The notes beneath the pieces were generated by a model. The model made no database searches, had not been told where the DNA came from, and worked only from the letters and a program-made list of their open reading frames with translations. Below, in pieces: positions 1 through 7,866 of a stretch of DNA of 20,736 nucleotides. Every line of letters begins with the position of its first letter. Positions within the stretch are counted from its first letter, which is position 1. The translations under genes were made by a program, and so were the position numbers. Source of the DNA: Bacteroidaceae bacterium (GTDB lineage Bacteria > Bacteroidota > Bacteroidia > Bacteroidales > Bacteroidaceae); NCBI GenBank assembly GCA_030843315.1, contig JAUUPT010000066.1:1-20736 (forward strand). The letters run 5' to 3'.

Positions 1-1417
1 CGTAATTATTGTACGAGAGGGTGGTGTTGCCGAACAGCTTGCTGCTGAATACATAGTTCCAGCGGCCGTAGGCGATGGTATTCCCCCAGTTCAGGTGGCT
101 GTTGTCTCTGTCATAACTTCTAGTTGTCTTGTCATCTGTATAGCCATAGCCGGTGTAGCTATCATAGTGATAGTGGTCTTTTCCTTTGTAGAAGCTGAGG
201 AAGAGGCGGCTACGGTCGCTGAATTTGTGGTTCACTTTGGCATTGACGTCGTAGAAGTAGTAGTTGAATTTGTTGTTGTAAGAATCGTCCTTGTCCGTAA
301 TGAGGCTTTTGAAGAAGACCGTAGGGACGGCTCGTGCACTAAAACTGAAAGAGGTCCGCTCTTTCCAGATGGGCCCCTCGATGTGTAGTTTGTCCGTCAG
401 CATGCCGATGCTGAGTGCGCCGTGATAGCGCTGCATATCTCCGTCGTTGGTACGTACGTCGACGATGGAGGAGAGGCGCCCGCCGTAGCGGGCGGGAAAG
501 GAACTCTTGAAAAGGGTGGTATTCTTCACTGCTTCGGGCGTAAAGATGGAGAATACGCCCAGCAGATGGTCGGCGTTGTATACCGGGATGCCGTCCAGCA
601 TCACCAGATTTTGGTCGGGACCGCCGCCACGCACATACATGCCTGCAAAACCCTCCATCCCTGCTTGCACACCCGGCATCAACTGGATGGTTTTCAGTAA
701 ATCGGCTTCACCCAGTATGGAAGGAGTGCTCCGTATCTGCGCCATCGGAATTTCGTGTGCTCCCATGGCAGTGCTTTGTATGCCGGCTTCGTGCTTGTCG
801 GAGAGTACCACTACTTCTGCCAACAGATTGTTGCTGCTCAAGGGGATGTTGAGTACCGTGTCCTTTGTCAGTTCAAAGCGGCTGCGCCGGGGTGTATAAC
901 CCAGGTAGGAGAAAGTCAGTTCCGCTTCCCCTTCCGGCAGGGTGAGCGTATAGAAACCGAAAGGATTGGTGGCAGTACCGGTGGAACGACGACTCTCAAG
1001 GATATTGGCACCAATCAGCGTCTCGGAAGACGCCCCGTCGGTCACGTATCCGCTGATAGTGTACTTACGGCTAACGGGTTTCTGCGGCGTGGGCCGCTTG
1101 GTAAGCAGTATATGCTTTCCGGAGATTTCGAACTTTATAGGTTCGTTCTCAAAGGCGCGTTGCAGTATCTCGCTGATGGTTTGCTGCTTGGCTTCCATAG
1201 TGATGCGGCGTGTCAGTTTTACCTCTTCCCCATAGACGAAGGAGAAGCCGGTGGCATTTTCCAGTTGCTTCACAAAACTTTCCAGCGTTGCATTGCGAAT
1301 GTTGATGTTCAGTCGTGCTTCTTTATTTTGTGCATAGATCGAATTGCTTAAGATAACCACACACATCAGGAGCATAGCTCTGATGTGGTGGTGTGAACAG
1401 ATAGTAGAATGGTTCAT
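1..1417 (-). CDS. TonB-dependent outer-membrane receptor, N-terminal part (runs off left edge)
   Basis: The frame is open from the ATG at 1417 to the window edge, giving 472 complete residues, so the C-terminal barrel is missing. Visible in order: a signal peptide (about 1-29, ending IYA before Q30), an STN signalling domain (about 35-95), a carboxypeptidase-regulatory-like fold (about 118-195, with ISGYVTD and GANI), a TonB-box-like strand (LLAEVVVL, 198-205), and a plug domain (about 225-330) with the hallmarks MYVRGGG, LDGIPVYN and FPARYGGRLSS. Barrel strands begin after that. Receptors of this class import a ligand across the outer membrane using TonB energy, and the STN domain lets them signal to a FecR-type anti-sigma factor. 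The start lies 3 nt after the stop of the FecR-like gene, so they share a transcript. The plug is not of the usual SusC type. In Bacteroidota such receptors are often followed by a DUF4249 lipoprotein, which would lie off the left edge. The substrate is unknown. Confidence 0.93.
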   Translation of the reverse strand, partial: MNHSTICSHHHIRAMLLMCVVILSNSIYAQNKEARLNINIRNATLESFVKQLENATGFSFVYGEEVKLTRRITMEAKQQTISEILQRAFENEPIKFEISGKHILLTKRPTPQKPVSRKYTISGYVTDGASSETLIGANILESRRSTGTATNPFGFYTLTLPEGEAELTFSYLGYTPRRSRFELTKDTVLNIPLSSNNLLAEVVVLSDKHEAGIQSTAMGAHEIPMAQIRSTPSILGEADLLKTIQLMPGVQAGMEGFAGMYVRGGGPDQNLVMLDGIPVYNADHLLGVFSIFTPEAVKNTTLFKSSFPARYGGRLSSIVDVRTNDGDMQRYHGALSIGMLTDKLHIEGPIWKERTSFSFSARAVPTVFFKSLITDKDDSYNNKFNYYFYDVNAKVNHKFSDRSRLFLSFYKGKDHYHYDSYTGYGYTDDKTTRSYDRDNSHLNWGNTIAYGRWNYVFSSKLFGNTTLSYNNY

Positions 1418-1420
1418 GAT

Positions 1421-1939
1421 TTAGTTAAGTTTGCTAGTAAGGGTAATAGTGTCGTTGGTTTGAGTATAAGTAAAGTTACCTGCGCCTTTCAGCAGGTCGA
1501 GAATAGAAATCAGGCCTTCGTCCGAACTGAAGGTACCCGTCATGCGGTAGTTCTTCAGGCTGTCTCCCTCGATGCGGATAGGCGTATGGAATACTTCAGA
1601 CAGTTGGCGGGTGATGTCCTCCAACGGTTGTTGGCTGAAGTAGAGCGTATCCGGCAGGGCAACGGGCTTCGGGGATTGTGTCTCCACCGGAGCAGACTGG
1701 GGAAGTACGGGCTCGGGACGCAGTACATAATAGTAGGCAGCCCAACTGGCCACACACAGTAATACCACTGCTGCGCTGCTTGCCACTCGTAACCAGAACA
1801 TGTGCCTTTTGCGTTTGGCAAAGAGCTGCTGTTCCAGTTGTTTCCAGCTGTTGCCTGCCGTGAAGCGTCCCCTGGGCGAGCGGGTGGAAGCTATCAGTTT
1901 GTTCAGTACTTTGTCGATATTCTCGTTGTTTACCTTCAT
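1421..1939 (-). CDS. Short FecR-like transmembrane protein with DUF4974 domain (putative anti-sigma factor)
   Basis: 172 residues. It has a basic cytoplasmic N-terminus (1-48), one membrane span (about 49-72, VASSAAVVLLCVASWAAYYY) and a periplasmic C-terminal DUF4974 domain (about 93-170, with LPDTLYFSQQPLEDITRQL near its start). DUF4974 is the FecR C-terminal domain, which receives the signal from the receptor STN domain. Usual FecR proteins have 300 or more residues with a central FecR beta-domain; here that domain is absent and only a short linker joins the membrane span to DUF4974. The gene starts 8 nt after the upstream lipoprotein gene and ends 3 nt before the receptor gene. The expected role is to hold an ECF sigma factor until the receptor is loaded, but no sigma gene is adjacent. 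The nearest is at 7867-8409. The DUF4974 assignment is confident; the anti-sigma activity is inference. Confidence 0.85.
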   Translation of the reverse strand: MKVNNENIDKVLNKLIASTRSPRGRFTAGNSWKQLEQQLFAKRKRHMFWLRVASSAAVVLLCVASWAAYYYVLRPEPVLPQSAPVETQSPKPVALPDTLYFSQQPLEDITRQLSEVFHTPIRIEGDSLKNYRMTGTFSSDEGLISILDLLKGAGNFTYTQTNDTITLTSKLN

Positions 1940-1947
1940 TCTTTATT

Positions 1948-2367
1948 CTATTTGGCAACTAACGTTATGAGTAGTTGCGTTTGTTTGACTTCTGTATCTC
2001 GGGGCGAACAGATGACGCGTATCTCTTCATTCTGCTTCATCTTATTCGGGAAGACACGGATGCGTGCGGTTGCCGATTTCTTCTTTGCAGGGATTATTAC
2101 TTTTGTATCGAGCAAACGGAGCGAGGGTTGTGTTCCCGGTTTCCAACTGCAGGAGATTGCAACTTCCCTGTCTACATTACTTTTCTTGGCAGCAATGATT
2201 TTGATACTGATGTCTTCCTCCTTTGTTGTTTTGTCGAATACATAGTCGTCGGATCGTTTACTGAAGCCGACATACTCATCAGGATACTTGACATTGTTGT
2301 CATTGCATGCACTCAAACTAAGCAGGGCAAGCAAAAGCCCCGCGCCAAAATTACATAAATTTCTCAT
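1948..2367 (-). CDS. Small lipoprotein with a Calx-beta/DUF4843-like beta domain
   Basis: 139 residues from the ATG at 2367. I chose this start because a lipoprotein signal follows at once: a hydrophobic run, then LSAC with the acceptor at Cys21. The frame stays open upstream to 2661, but that part overlaps the divergent regulator and adds no plausible leader. The mature part is beta-rich: a YVGF strand, then a D-x-S-I-K-I strand, then a basic C-terminal half (IIPAKKKSATARIRVFP). This pattern recalls the single immunoglobulin-like beta domains (Calx-beta, DUF1735/DUF4843 type) common in Bacteroides surface lipoproteins, but I cannot assign a family firmly. It is the first gene of the operon, ahead of the FecR-like protein and the receptor. 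It may be a surface accessory to the receptor; function unknown. Confidence 0.82.
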   Translation of the reverse strand: MRNLCNFGAGLLLALLSLSACNDNNVKYPDEYVGFSKRSDDYVFDKTTKEEDISIKIIAAKKSNVDREVAISCSWKPGTQPSLRLLDTKVIIPAKKKSATARIRVFPNKMKQNEEIRVICSPRDTEVKQTQLLITLVAK

Positions 2368-2464
2368 AAGTCTTTGTTCGTTTAGTTTTCTGTAAGTAAA
2401 GACAGGCCGATTTTGGAAACTCCCTACGCGAAGTTTGCAAAAGAAAGTTAAAGAAGCTGGATGC

Positions 2465-2498
2465 GGGAGATTCCCTTCAAAAATGGCGTTAATCTCCC
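2465..2498. promoter_or_regulatory. Inverted repeat upstream of the regulator promoter, possible operator
   Basis: GGGAGATT (2465-2472) and AATCTCCC (2491-2498) are perfect 8-bp inverted arms separated by 18 bp. They lie in the 181-bp gap between the divergent lipoprotein and regulator genes, and the right arm falls close to where the -33 element of the 2520-2527 promoter would sit. AATCTC recurs at 2499-2504, so the right arm is also part of a short direct repeat. This is a candidate binding site for the divergently encoded regulator itself; that role is inference. Confidence 0.35.
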
Positions 2499-2519
2499 AA
2501 TCTCTTGTTTGGAATTTAT

Positions 2520-2527
2520 TACTTTTG
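2520..2527 (+). promoter_or_regulatory. Bacteroides -7 box (TACTTTTG) upstream of the membrane regulator
   Basis: TACTTTTG matches the Bacteroides sigma-ABfr -7 consensus TAnnTTTG exactly. No good TTTG is found 19-21 bp upstream. Transcription would start near 2533, leaving a leader of only about 16 nt before the ATG at 2549. This supports the downstream start over the longer frame beginning at 2435. Confidence 0.45.
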
Positions 2528-2548
2528 TCGTGTAATATAACAAATACT

Positions 2549-5185
2549 ATGACCGTGGCGCTGAATAGTTTGAAGAACATAAGCACTTTCCTATTACTTC
2601 TTCTATGTTTAGGAACGGCGTCGGCAGTGCATGCCGACGATGCTTTGTTTTCATCAATCAATACTTCTCAAGGCTTAAGTGACAATCAGATACGCTATAT
2701 TCTTCAGCTTCCTGACGGGCGAATGGTATTTACTACCAGCGGCAATGTCAACTTATATGACGGCGCACATTTCGGCTATCTTCACCGGACGGCAGAAGAT
2801 GTGTATCCATTGAAGCAATACGACGGCTTTTATCGTATTTATCAAAGCACGGATTCTCTTTTATGGATTAAAGACACCTATAAGCTGACGTGTGTCAATC
2901 TTTATAAAGAATGCTATGTTGCTGGCTTGGATTCTTTCTTCCTGAGCCGGAATATACACGAGCCTGTGGAAGATCTTTTTGTGGATGCTTTAGGGCATAC
3001 ATGGCTGCTCACCTCCCAGGGATTGCAAGACCAGGATAGCGGAACTCTCATAGCTTTGCCCCATCGTGGCTTGAAGAAACTGCAGGATGTGAATGCAGAG
3101 GATAATACTCTATACCTATTTTATAATACCGGTGAAGTGGAGGTCTATGATGCGGCAAGTGGGCAACAACTGTGCTCAGTGGCAGCCTATCCGGCATCCG
3201 AACAGGAAGATTTCGGAAAGACATCGCTGCTCGTAAAAGGTGAGAAGAAGTTCTATCAGTTGCGGAATGGCCGTAAAGGCGGTTTGTTCTCTTTCGACTG
3301 GCATAGCCGTACGTGGGAAAAGATATTTGAGCAGAATTATGCACTCCATACATTGATTGTTCTTCCTGGAGACGAGAAGGCATATATAAGTTGCGTTCAT
3401 GGTTTCTGGATAATTGATCTTGTGCAGGGTACGCAGCAATACGTCCCTACGCTGAAGACAAAGAAAGGACAACTCGTTTCAACAGAAATCAGTACTCTCT
3501 TCCAAGATCGTCAGGGCGGACTATGGATAGGCACATTCAACAGAGGATTGCTGTATCATCATCCGGCGATGCATAAATTGGCTCATGTCAGTCGCAATGC
3601 TTATCCCATTCCTTTAGGGAAGGATGTGTTCGTCGAAGCTTTTGCCGAAGATGAATCGGGGCATATCTATCTGAAAGTAAATTCCGATGTTTATAAATTG
3701 ACTGCCGGTGAGGATGATTCCCAAACTTTGGTGGCCGTAACAGCTTCTTCTCTTCCTACGGGTGTGTGGGATAAGTTGAATCCGCCAACAGGAAATACTG
3801 TGTTCAGAGGTAAAGAGTATACTGCATTATGCACCGATACGCGTGGATGGACCTGGGCCGGGACATCCGACGGCTTGGAGCTTTTCGTTCCTGATGCCCC
3901 GGCTCCCCGCATCTTTTATCGCGAAGACGGCCTGAGTAACAATTTTGTGCAAGCCATCATCGAGGACCGGCAGAAAGATATCTGGGTTACAACCAGTAAT
4001 GGAATCTCACGTATTCGCATCAATACCCAAAGTCAGGATATAGACTTTATCAATTACAACCAGCAGGATGGCGCTCTGGAAGGAGAGTATATGAAAGATG
4101 CCGCCTTTGAAGCATCCGATGGCACGCTCTACTTTGGCGGAGTAGATGGGTTCAATATATTCCATCCCGGTAGTGAGCCGCTTACGCACGGACTGCCTTA
4201 TGCTCCTCTTTTTACTGCTCTGCGTCTATATGGAGAGAAGGTGAACACGGGCGAAAGGTATGGCAAGCGTATCATCTTGCCCCAAGCGGCTCCTTATACC
4301 ACCGTGATAGAGTTGGATTATGATCAGAATTTCCTGACATTCGAGTTCTCCGCATTGAACTATGTGAATAGCGAACGCACTTATTATCGCTATATGCTGG
4401 AAGGTATTGACAAGCATTGGAACCAGACCACCGGGCAGAAGAGTGCGGTAGCCGGTAATGGTATGCTTCAGGCGGCTTATACGAATCTCCCTCCCGGAGA
4501 TTATACCTTCAAGGTGATGGCATCGGACAACATTCTTGAGTGGAATGGGGAGACTACAAAGATACATCTGCTTGTCAATGCCCCGTGGTGGAAAACAACG
4601 ACGGCCTATATCGTATATATAATCCTGTTGATATTGATTGTAGTGTCGGGCATCCGCTTCTATGTTTATTGGACGCGGCGGGAAATGGTGCGCCGGCATA
4701 AAGAAGAGATTCTATTGCTTCGTATCCGCAATCTGATAGAGCAATGTAATACCTATGAGTCTGAACGGAAGGTCGCTTCGGAGGGAAAAGTCGGTTCATC
4801 ATGTGATGCTGTTGAAGACTCTTCGCCTGATAATAACGAACCCGACGGTGTGGAATCCGCTTTCCTGGCACGCGCCATCGAATTAGTGGAAAAGAATCTC
4901 CATGTCAGCGGCTATTCGGTGGAACAGTTGAGCAGGGATCTCTGTATGGAGCGCACCGGCCTTTATCGGAAACTGGTAACCATGCTCGATCAGTCGCCCA
5001 GTCTTTTCATTCGCAACATCCGTTTGCAGAGGGCGGCACAACTTCTTGCGGAAGGCGAACTCAGTATCGCAGAGATAGCAGAGCGCACCGGGTTCAGCAG
5101 TTCCAGTTATCTGAGCAAATGTTTCCAGGAAATGTATGGGTGCCGTCCTTCGGAATATGCCGGCAGAACGCAGAAATCAACGTGA
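2549..5185 (+). CDS. Membrane-spanning sensor regulator: beta-propeller, Y_Y_Y domain, AraC-type DNA-binding domain, no kinase
   Basis: 878 residues from the ATG at 2549, chosen because a typical signal sequence follows (residues 1-29, ending VHA). The periplasmic part is a two-component-regulator propeller with repeated blades (for example DRQGGLWIGTFNRGL, DTRGWTWAGTSDGLEL, DRQKDIWVTTSNGISRI). A Y_Y_Y domain follows (about 592-678, PPGDYTFKVMASD), then one membrane span (about 685-707), a 60-residue acidic linker, and an AraC-type helix-turn-helix (about 771-872, with SVEQLSRDLCMERTGLYRKL and the FxxSSYLSKCFQEMYGCRPSEY hallmark). Classical Bacteroides hybrid two-component systems carry HisKA, HATPase and receiver domains between span and helix-turn-helix; none of their motifs appear here. 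It is therefore probably a one-component membrane regulator, in the manner of SusR. It sits 80 bp upstream of the GH31 gene and diverges from the receptor operon, so it likely controls one or both in response to an oligosaccharide. Confidence 0.92.
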   Translation: MTVALNSLKNISTFLLLLLCLGTASAVHADDALFSSINTSQGLSDNQIRYILQLPDGRMVFTTSGNVNLYDGAHFGYLHRTAEDVYPLKQYDGFYRIYQSTDSLLWIKDTYKLTCVNLYKECYVAGLDSFFLSRNIHEPVEDLFVDALGHTWLLTSQGLQDQDSGTLIALPHRGLKKLQDVNAEDNTLYLFYNTGEVEVYDAASGQQLCSVAAYPASEQEDFGKTSLLVKGEKKFYQLRNGRKGGLFSFDWHSRTWEKIFEQNYALHTLIVLPGDEKAYISCVHGFWIIDLVQGTQQYVPTLKTKKGQLVSTEISTLFQDRQGGLWIGTFNRGLLYHHPAMHKLAHVSRNAYPIPLGKDVFVEAFAEDESGHIYLKVNSDVYKLTAGEDDSQTLVAVTASSLPTGVWDKLNPPTGNTVFRGKEYTALCTDTRGWTWAGTSDGLELFVPDAPAPRIFYREDGLSNNFVQAIIEDRQKDIWVTTSNGISRIRINTQSQDIDFINYNQQDGALEGEYMKDAAFEASDGTLYFGGVDGFNIFHPGSEPLTHGLPYAPLFTALRLYGEKVNTGERYGKRIILPQAAPYTTVIELDYDQNFLTFEFSALNYVNSERTYYRYMLEGIDKHWNQTTGQKSAVAGNGMLQAAYTNLPPGDYTFKVMASDNILEWNGETTKIHLLVNAPWWKTTTAYIVYIILLILIVVSGIRFYVYWTRREMVRRHKEEILLLRIRNLIEQCNTYESERKVASEGKVGSSCDAVEDSSPDNNEPDGVESAFLARAIELVEKNLHVSGYSVEQLSRDLCMERTGLYRKLVTMLDQSPSLFIRNIRLQRAAQLLAEGELSIAEIAERTGFSSSSYLSKCFQEMYGCRPSEYAGRTQKST

Positions 5186-5206
5186 TTACTGTTTGTTTCA
5201 ACCTGG

Positions 5207-5242
5207 TTGTTGTCTGCATCATTCCTTTCCCGCCTACCTTTG
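5207..5242 (+). promoter_or_regulatory. Promoter of the GH31 gene
   Basis: TACCTTTG at 5235-5242 fits the TAnnTTTG -7 consensus exactly. TTG copies at 5207-5209 and 5210-5212 provide a weak -33 element with a spacer of 22 bp or more, slightly long. Transcription would start near 5248, about 18 nt before the GH31 ATG. The gene can thus be induced separately from the regulator just upstream. Confidence 0.6.
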
Positions 5243-5265
5243 CAGCATCTTAAAACACTAAAATC

Positions 5266-7743
5266 ATGAAAATGAATCTTATTAGAAAAATGTATCTTGT
5301 GCTGGTGTGTGCAATGGCTGTTGCAACAAATACTACCGCACAGAATGAGCAACGTACTTCCCAAGGCGTAAAGTATACGGCACAGGGGATGAATGTCAGT
5401 GTGGAATTTTACTCGCCCACCATTGTGCGGGTATATAAAGTACCGGTGCAGACGCCTTGTGATAAAGAAAGCCTGGTTGTGCTTAAACAGCCGGAAACGA
5501 CCTCGGTAACCTTCGGTGAAAAGGGGGGGGATATACTCTTGAGCAGTAGTGCCCTGCAAGTAGAGGTGAATCCCGAAACAGGAGGAATCCGCTTCCTCGA
5601 CAAATCGGGACAGCAGTTACTGGCAGATAAGGACTATGGAACGCAGTTTACACCTTTCGATGACGCCGGAGTTTCCTCATACAATGTTCGTCAGGCTTTT
5701 CTGCTGGATAAGGATGAGGCCATCTATGGTTTGGGACAACAGCAGACCGGTAAAGTGAGCCAACGCAACCAGAAACTTTTTCTCCGCAATCAGAATATGA
5801 GCATCTGCATTCCTTTTGTTCATTCCGTTAAAGGTTATGGACTGTATTGGGATAATTATTCTCCTACTACCTTCCTGGACAATCCGCAGGAGATGTCTTT
5901 CGACTCGGAAGTGGGCGATTGTGCCGATTACTACTTTATATATGGCGGCAATGCCGACGGTGTGATAGCCGGTGTGCGCGACTTGACCGGACAAGCTCCC
6001 CTTTATCCGCTGTGGACACTCGGATTCTGGCAATCTCGCGAGCGCTATAAGAGTCCTGATGAGCTGTGCGAAGTGGTAGATAAATACCGCGACCTGGAAG
6101 TGCCGCTGGATGGTATTATTCAGGACTGGCAATACTGGGGATGCAATTCGAACTGGAACTCCATGAAGTTTCAGAACCCCCGCTATATAAACAAGATGGG
6201 CGATCCCGAATATATGAAGTTCCTGCCGGACGGAGAAGACCGGGATGCACGTTACGGCACTCCGCGCATCAAGAGCCCGAAGGAAATGATTGACTATGTA
6301 CATAAGCAGAATGCGCATATCATGATTTCGGTATGGGCGTCATTTGGCCCGTGGACGGAAATGTATCAGAAGATGGATAGCCTGAACGCCTTGCTTCATT
6401 TCGATACATGGCCGCTGGAAGCCGGTGTGAAGCCTTATGATTCTTTCAATCCGGTGGCGCGTGACATCTATTGGGCGGAGATGAAGAAGAATATCTTTGA
6501 TTTGGGCATGGATGCATGGTGGTTGGACTCAACCGAGCCCGATCATCTGAATATCAAGAATGAGGACTTTGATACACAGACCTATCTGGGATCGTTCCGT
6601 CGGGTACATAATGCTTTCCCGTTGATGTCCAACAAAGGCGTGTATGAGCATCAGCGTGCTGTGTCTTCCGATAAGCGTGTATTCTTGCTTACCCGTTCTT
6701 CTTTCCTGGGGCAGCAGCGCTATGCTTCGCATTCCTGGAGCGGTGATGTCGTTGCATCCTGGGATGTGATGCGCAAGCAGTTGGCGGCAGGGTTGAACTA
6801 TTCTTTATGTGGAATACCTTATTGGAACACAGACTTGGGCGGTTTCTTTGCCTGGAAGTACAACGATGATGTGAACAACATCGCTTATCACGAATTGCAT
6901 GTCCGTTGGTATCAATGGGGCGCATTCCAGCCTATCATGCGTTCGCACAACTCCGGCCCGGTAGCCGTGGAAATATATCAGTTTGGCAAGAAGGGGGACT
7001 GGGCTTACGATGCCTTGGAGAAATATACTCATTTGCGCTATCGCCTGTTGCCCTATATATACAGTACATCGTGGGAAGTAACGGATAAGGCGGGCAGTAT
7101 TCTCCGCCCGTTGATGATGGACTTCCCGGAAGATAAGAAGGTGCTTGATATGGATACCGAATATATGTTTGGCCGTAATTTCCTGGTGCGTCCGGTCACA
7201 GATTCTCTTTATACCTGGCAGGATAAGGATCAGAAAGGTTATCAGAAAGATATGCATAAGGTAGGAAAGACCGATGTGTATCTCCCTCAGAATGCCCGCT
7301 GGTATGACTTCTGGACGGGACAAGTGCTGGAAGGCGGACAAACCATAGAGCGTGAAGTGCCTATCGACATCATGCCGGTTTATGTCCGTGCAGGCTCTAT
7401 CCTTCCTTGGGGGCCGGCTGTGCAATACTCCACCGAAAAGAAATGGGATAACCTGACTATTCGTGTCTATCCGGGTGCCGATGCCGAATTCACCCTCTAC
7501 GAAGATGAGTTTGATAATTATAACTACGAAAAGGGAGCATATACAACGATTGACATGAAGTGGAACGACAAGGAACGCACCTTGACAATCGGTGAACGGA
7601 AAGGGAGCTATAAAGGCATGTTGAAGAACCGCCGCTTTAATGTTGTTATCGTAGATCCGGGAAAAGGCTGTGGAGACGGTGACTCAACGGCATTCGACCG
7701 ATCTGTTTCTTATAAAGGAAAGAAGGTTGCTTTAAAGTTTTAA
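5266..7743 (+). CDS. Secreted glycoside hydrolase family 31 (alpha-xylosidase or alpha-glucosidase type)
   Basis: 825 residues. A signal peptide (about 1-25, ending TTA before Q26) sends it to the periplasm or outer surface. An N-terminal beta-sandwich (about 30-240) leads into the barrel at PLYPLWTLGFWQSRERY. The GH31 landmarks are present: IIQDWQYWG with Asp287, the nucleophile motif DAWWLDSTEPD with Asp421, the acid/base motif SHSWSGDV with Asp494, and YWNTDLGGF after it. A DUF5110-like C-terminal beta domain follows (FTLYEDEFDNYNYEKG). Family enzymes are retaining exo-acting alpha-glycosidases. The WWLDSTEP form is common in Bacteroides alpha-xylosidases and relatives, but sequence alone does not settle xylose, glucose or galactose. 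It follows the propeller regulator in the same direction and has its own promoter. The CDS contains a run of eight G at 5523-5530, yet the frame is intact. Confidence 0.95.
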   Translation: MKMNLIRKMYLVLVCAMAVATNTTAQNEQRTSQGVKYTAQGMNVSVEFYSPTIVRVYKVPVQTPCDKESLVVLKQPETTSVTFGEKGGDILLSSSALQVEVNPETGGIRFLDKSGQQLLADKDYGTQFTPFDDAGVSSYNVRQAFLLDKDEAIYGLGQQQTGKVSQRNQKLFLRNQNMSICIPFVHSVKGYGLYWDNYSPTTFLDNPQEMSFDSEVGDCADYYFIYGGNADGVIAGVRDLTGQAPLYPLWTLGFWQSRERYKSPDELCEVVDKYRDLEVPLDGIIQDWQYWGCNSNWNSMKFQNPRYINKMGDPEYMKFLPDGEDRDARYGTPRIKSPKEMIDYVHKQNAHIMISVWASFGPWTEMYQKMDSLNALLHFDTWPLEAGVKPYDSFNPVARDIYWAEMKKNIFDLGMDAWWLDSTEPDHLNIKNEDFDTQTYLGSFRRVHNAFPLMSNKGVYEHQRAVSSDKRVFLLTRSSFLGQQRYASHSWSGDVVASWDVMRKQLAAGLNYSLCGIPYWNTDLGGFFAWKYNDDVNNIAYHELHVRWYQWGAFQPIMRSHNSGPVAVEIYQFGKKGDWAYDALEKYTHLRYRLLPYIYSTSWEVTDKAGSILRPLMMDFPEDKKVLDMDTEYMFGRNFLVRPVTDSLYTWQDKDQKGYQKDMHKVGKTDVYLPQNARWYDFWTGQVLEGGQTIEREVPIDIMPVYVRAGSILPWGPAVQYSTEKKWDNLTIRVYPGADAEFTLYEDEFDNYNYEKGAYTTIDMKWNDKERTLTIGERKGSYKGMLKNRRFNVVIVDPGKGCGDGDSTAFDRSVSYKGKKVALKF

Positions 7744-7767
7744 AGTTATAGCCGGATAGTAATTGTC

Positions 7768-7836
7768 ATTCAGAGCGCAGCGAAGAATCTCTTCTCTATA
7801 CATTGGGGAGAAGAGATTTTTCGCTGCGTTCTGAAT
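7768..7836. terminator. 29-bp inverted repeat: bidirectional terminator, likely copy of a dispersed palindromic repeat
   Basis: Arms at 7768-7796 and 7808-7836 pair along all 29 positions with an 11-nt loop. The two non-identical positions give G-U pairs in the plus-strand transcript. It lies between the convergent GH31 and sigma-factor genes, 25 nt after one stop and 31 nt after the other, so it can end both transcripts. The left arm (CAGAGCGCAGCGAAGAATCT) closely resembles the widespread ATTCTGAGCG-AGCGAAGAATC repeat seen between genes in many unrelated bacteria. That resemblance is from memory and was not searched. Confidence 0.75.
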
Positions 7837-7866
7837 AATAGAATGATGGGCACCGTGTGCGAATAA

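Noticed and set aside
1..1417. The receptor as a SusC protein of a polysaccharide locus
   Set aside because: The plug sequence and the neighbouring FecR-like gene fit the non-SusC receptor class, and no SusD gene is visible; the region downstream is off the window, so this cannot be excluded.
2435..2548. A longer start for the membrane regulator (916 residues)
   Set aside because: The extra 38 residues cover the inverted repeat and the -7 box and would place a second hydrophobic stretch ahead of a normal signal peptide that starts at 2549.
5266..7743. Frameshift at the eight-G tract of GH31
   Set aside because: The frame stays open across it and all catalytic motifs follow in frame.
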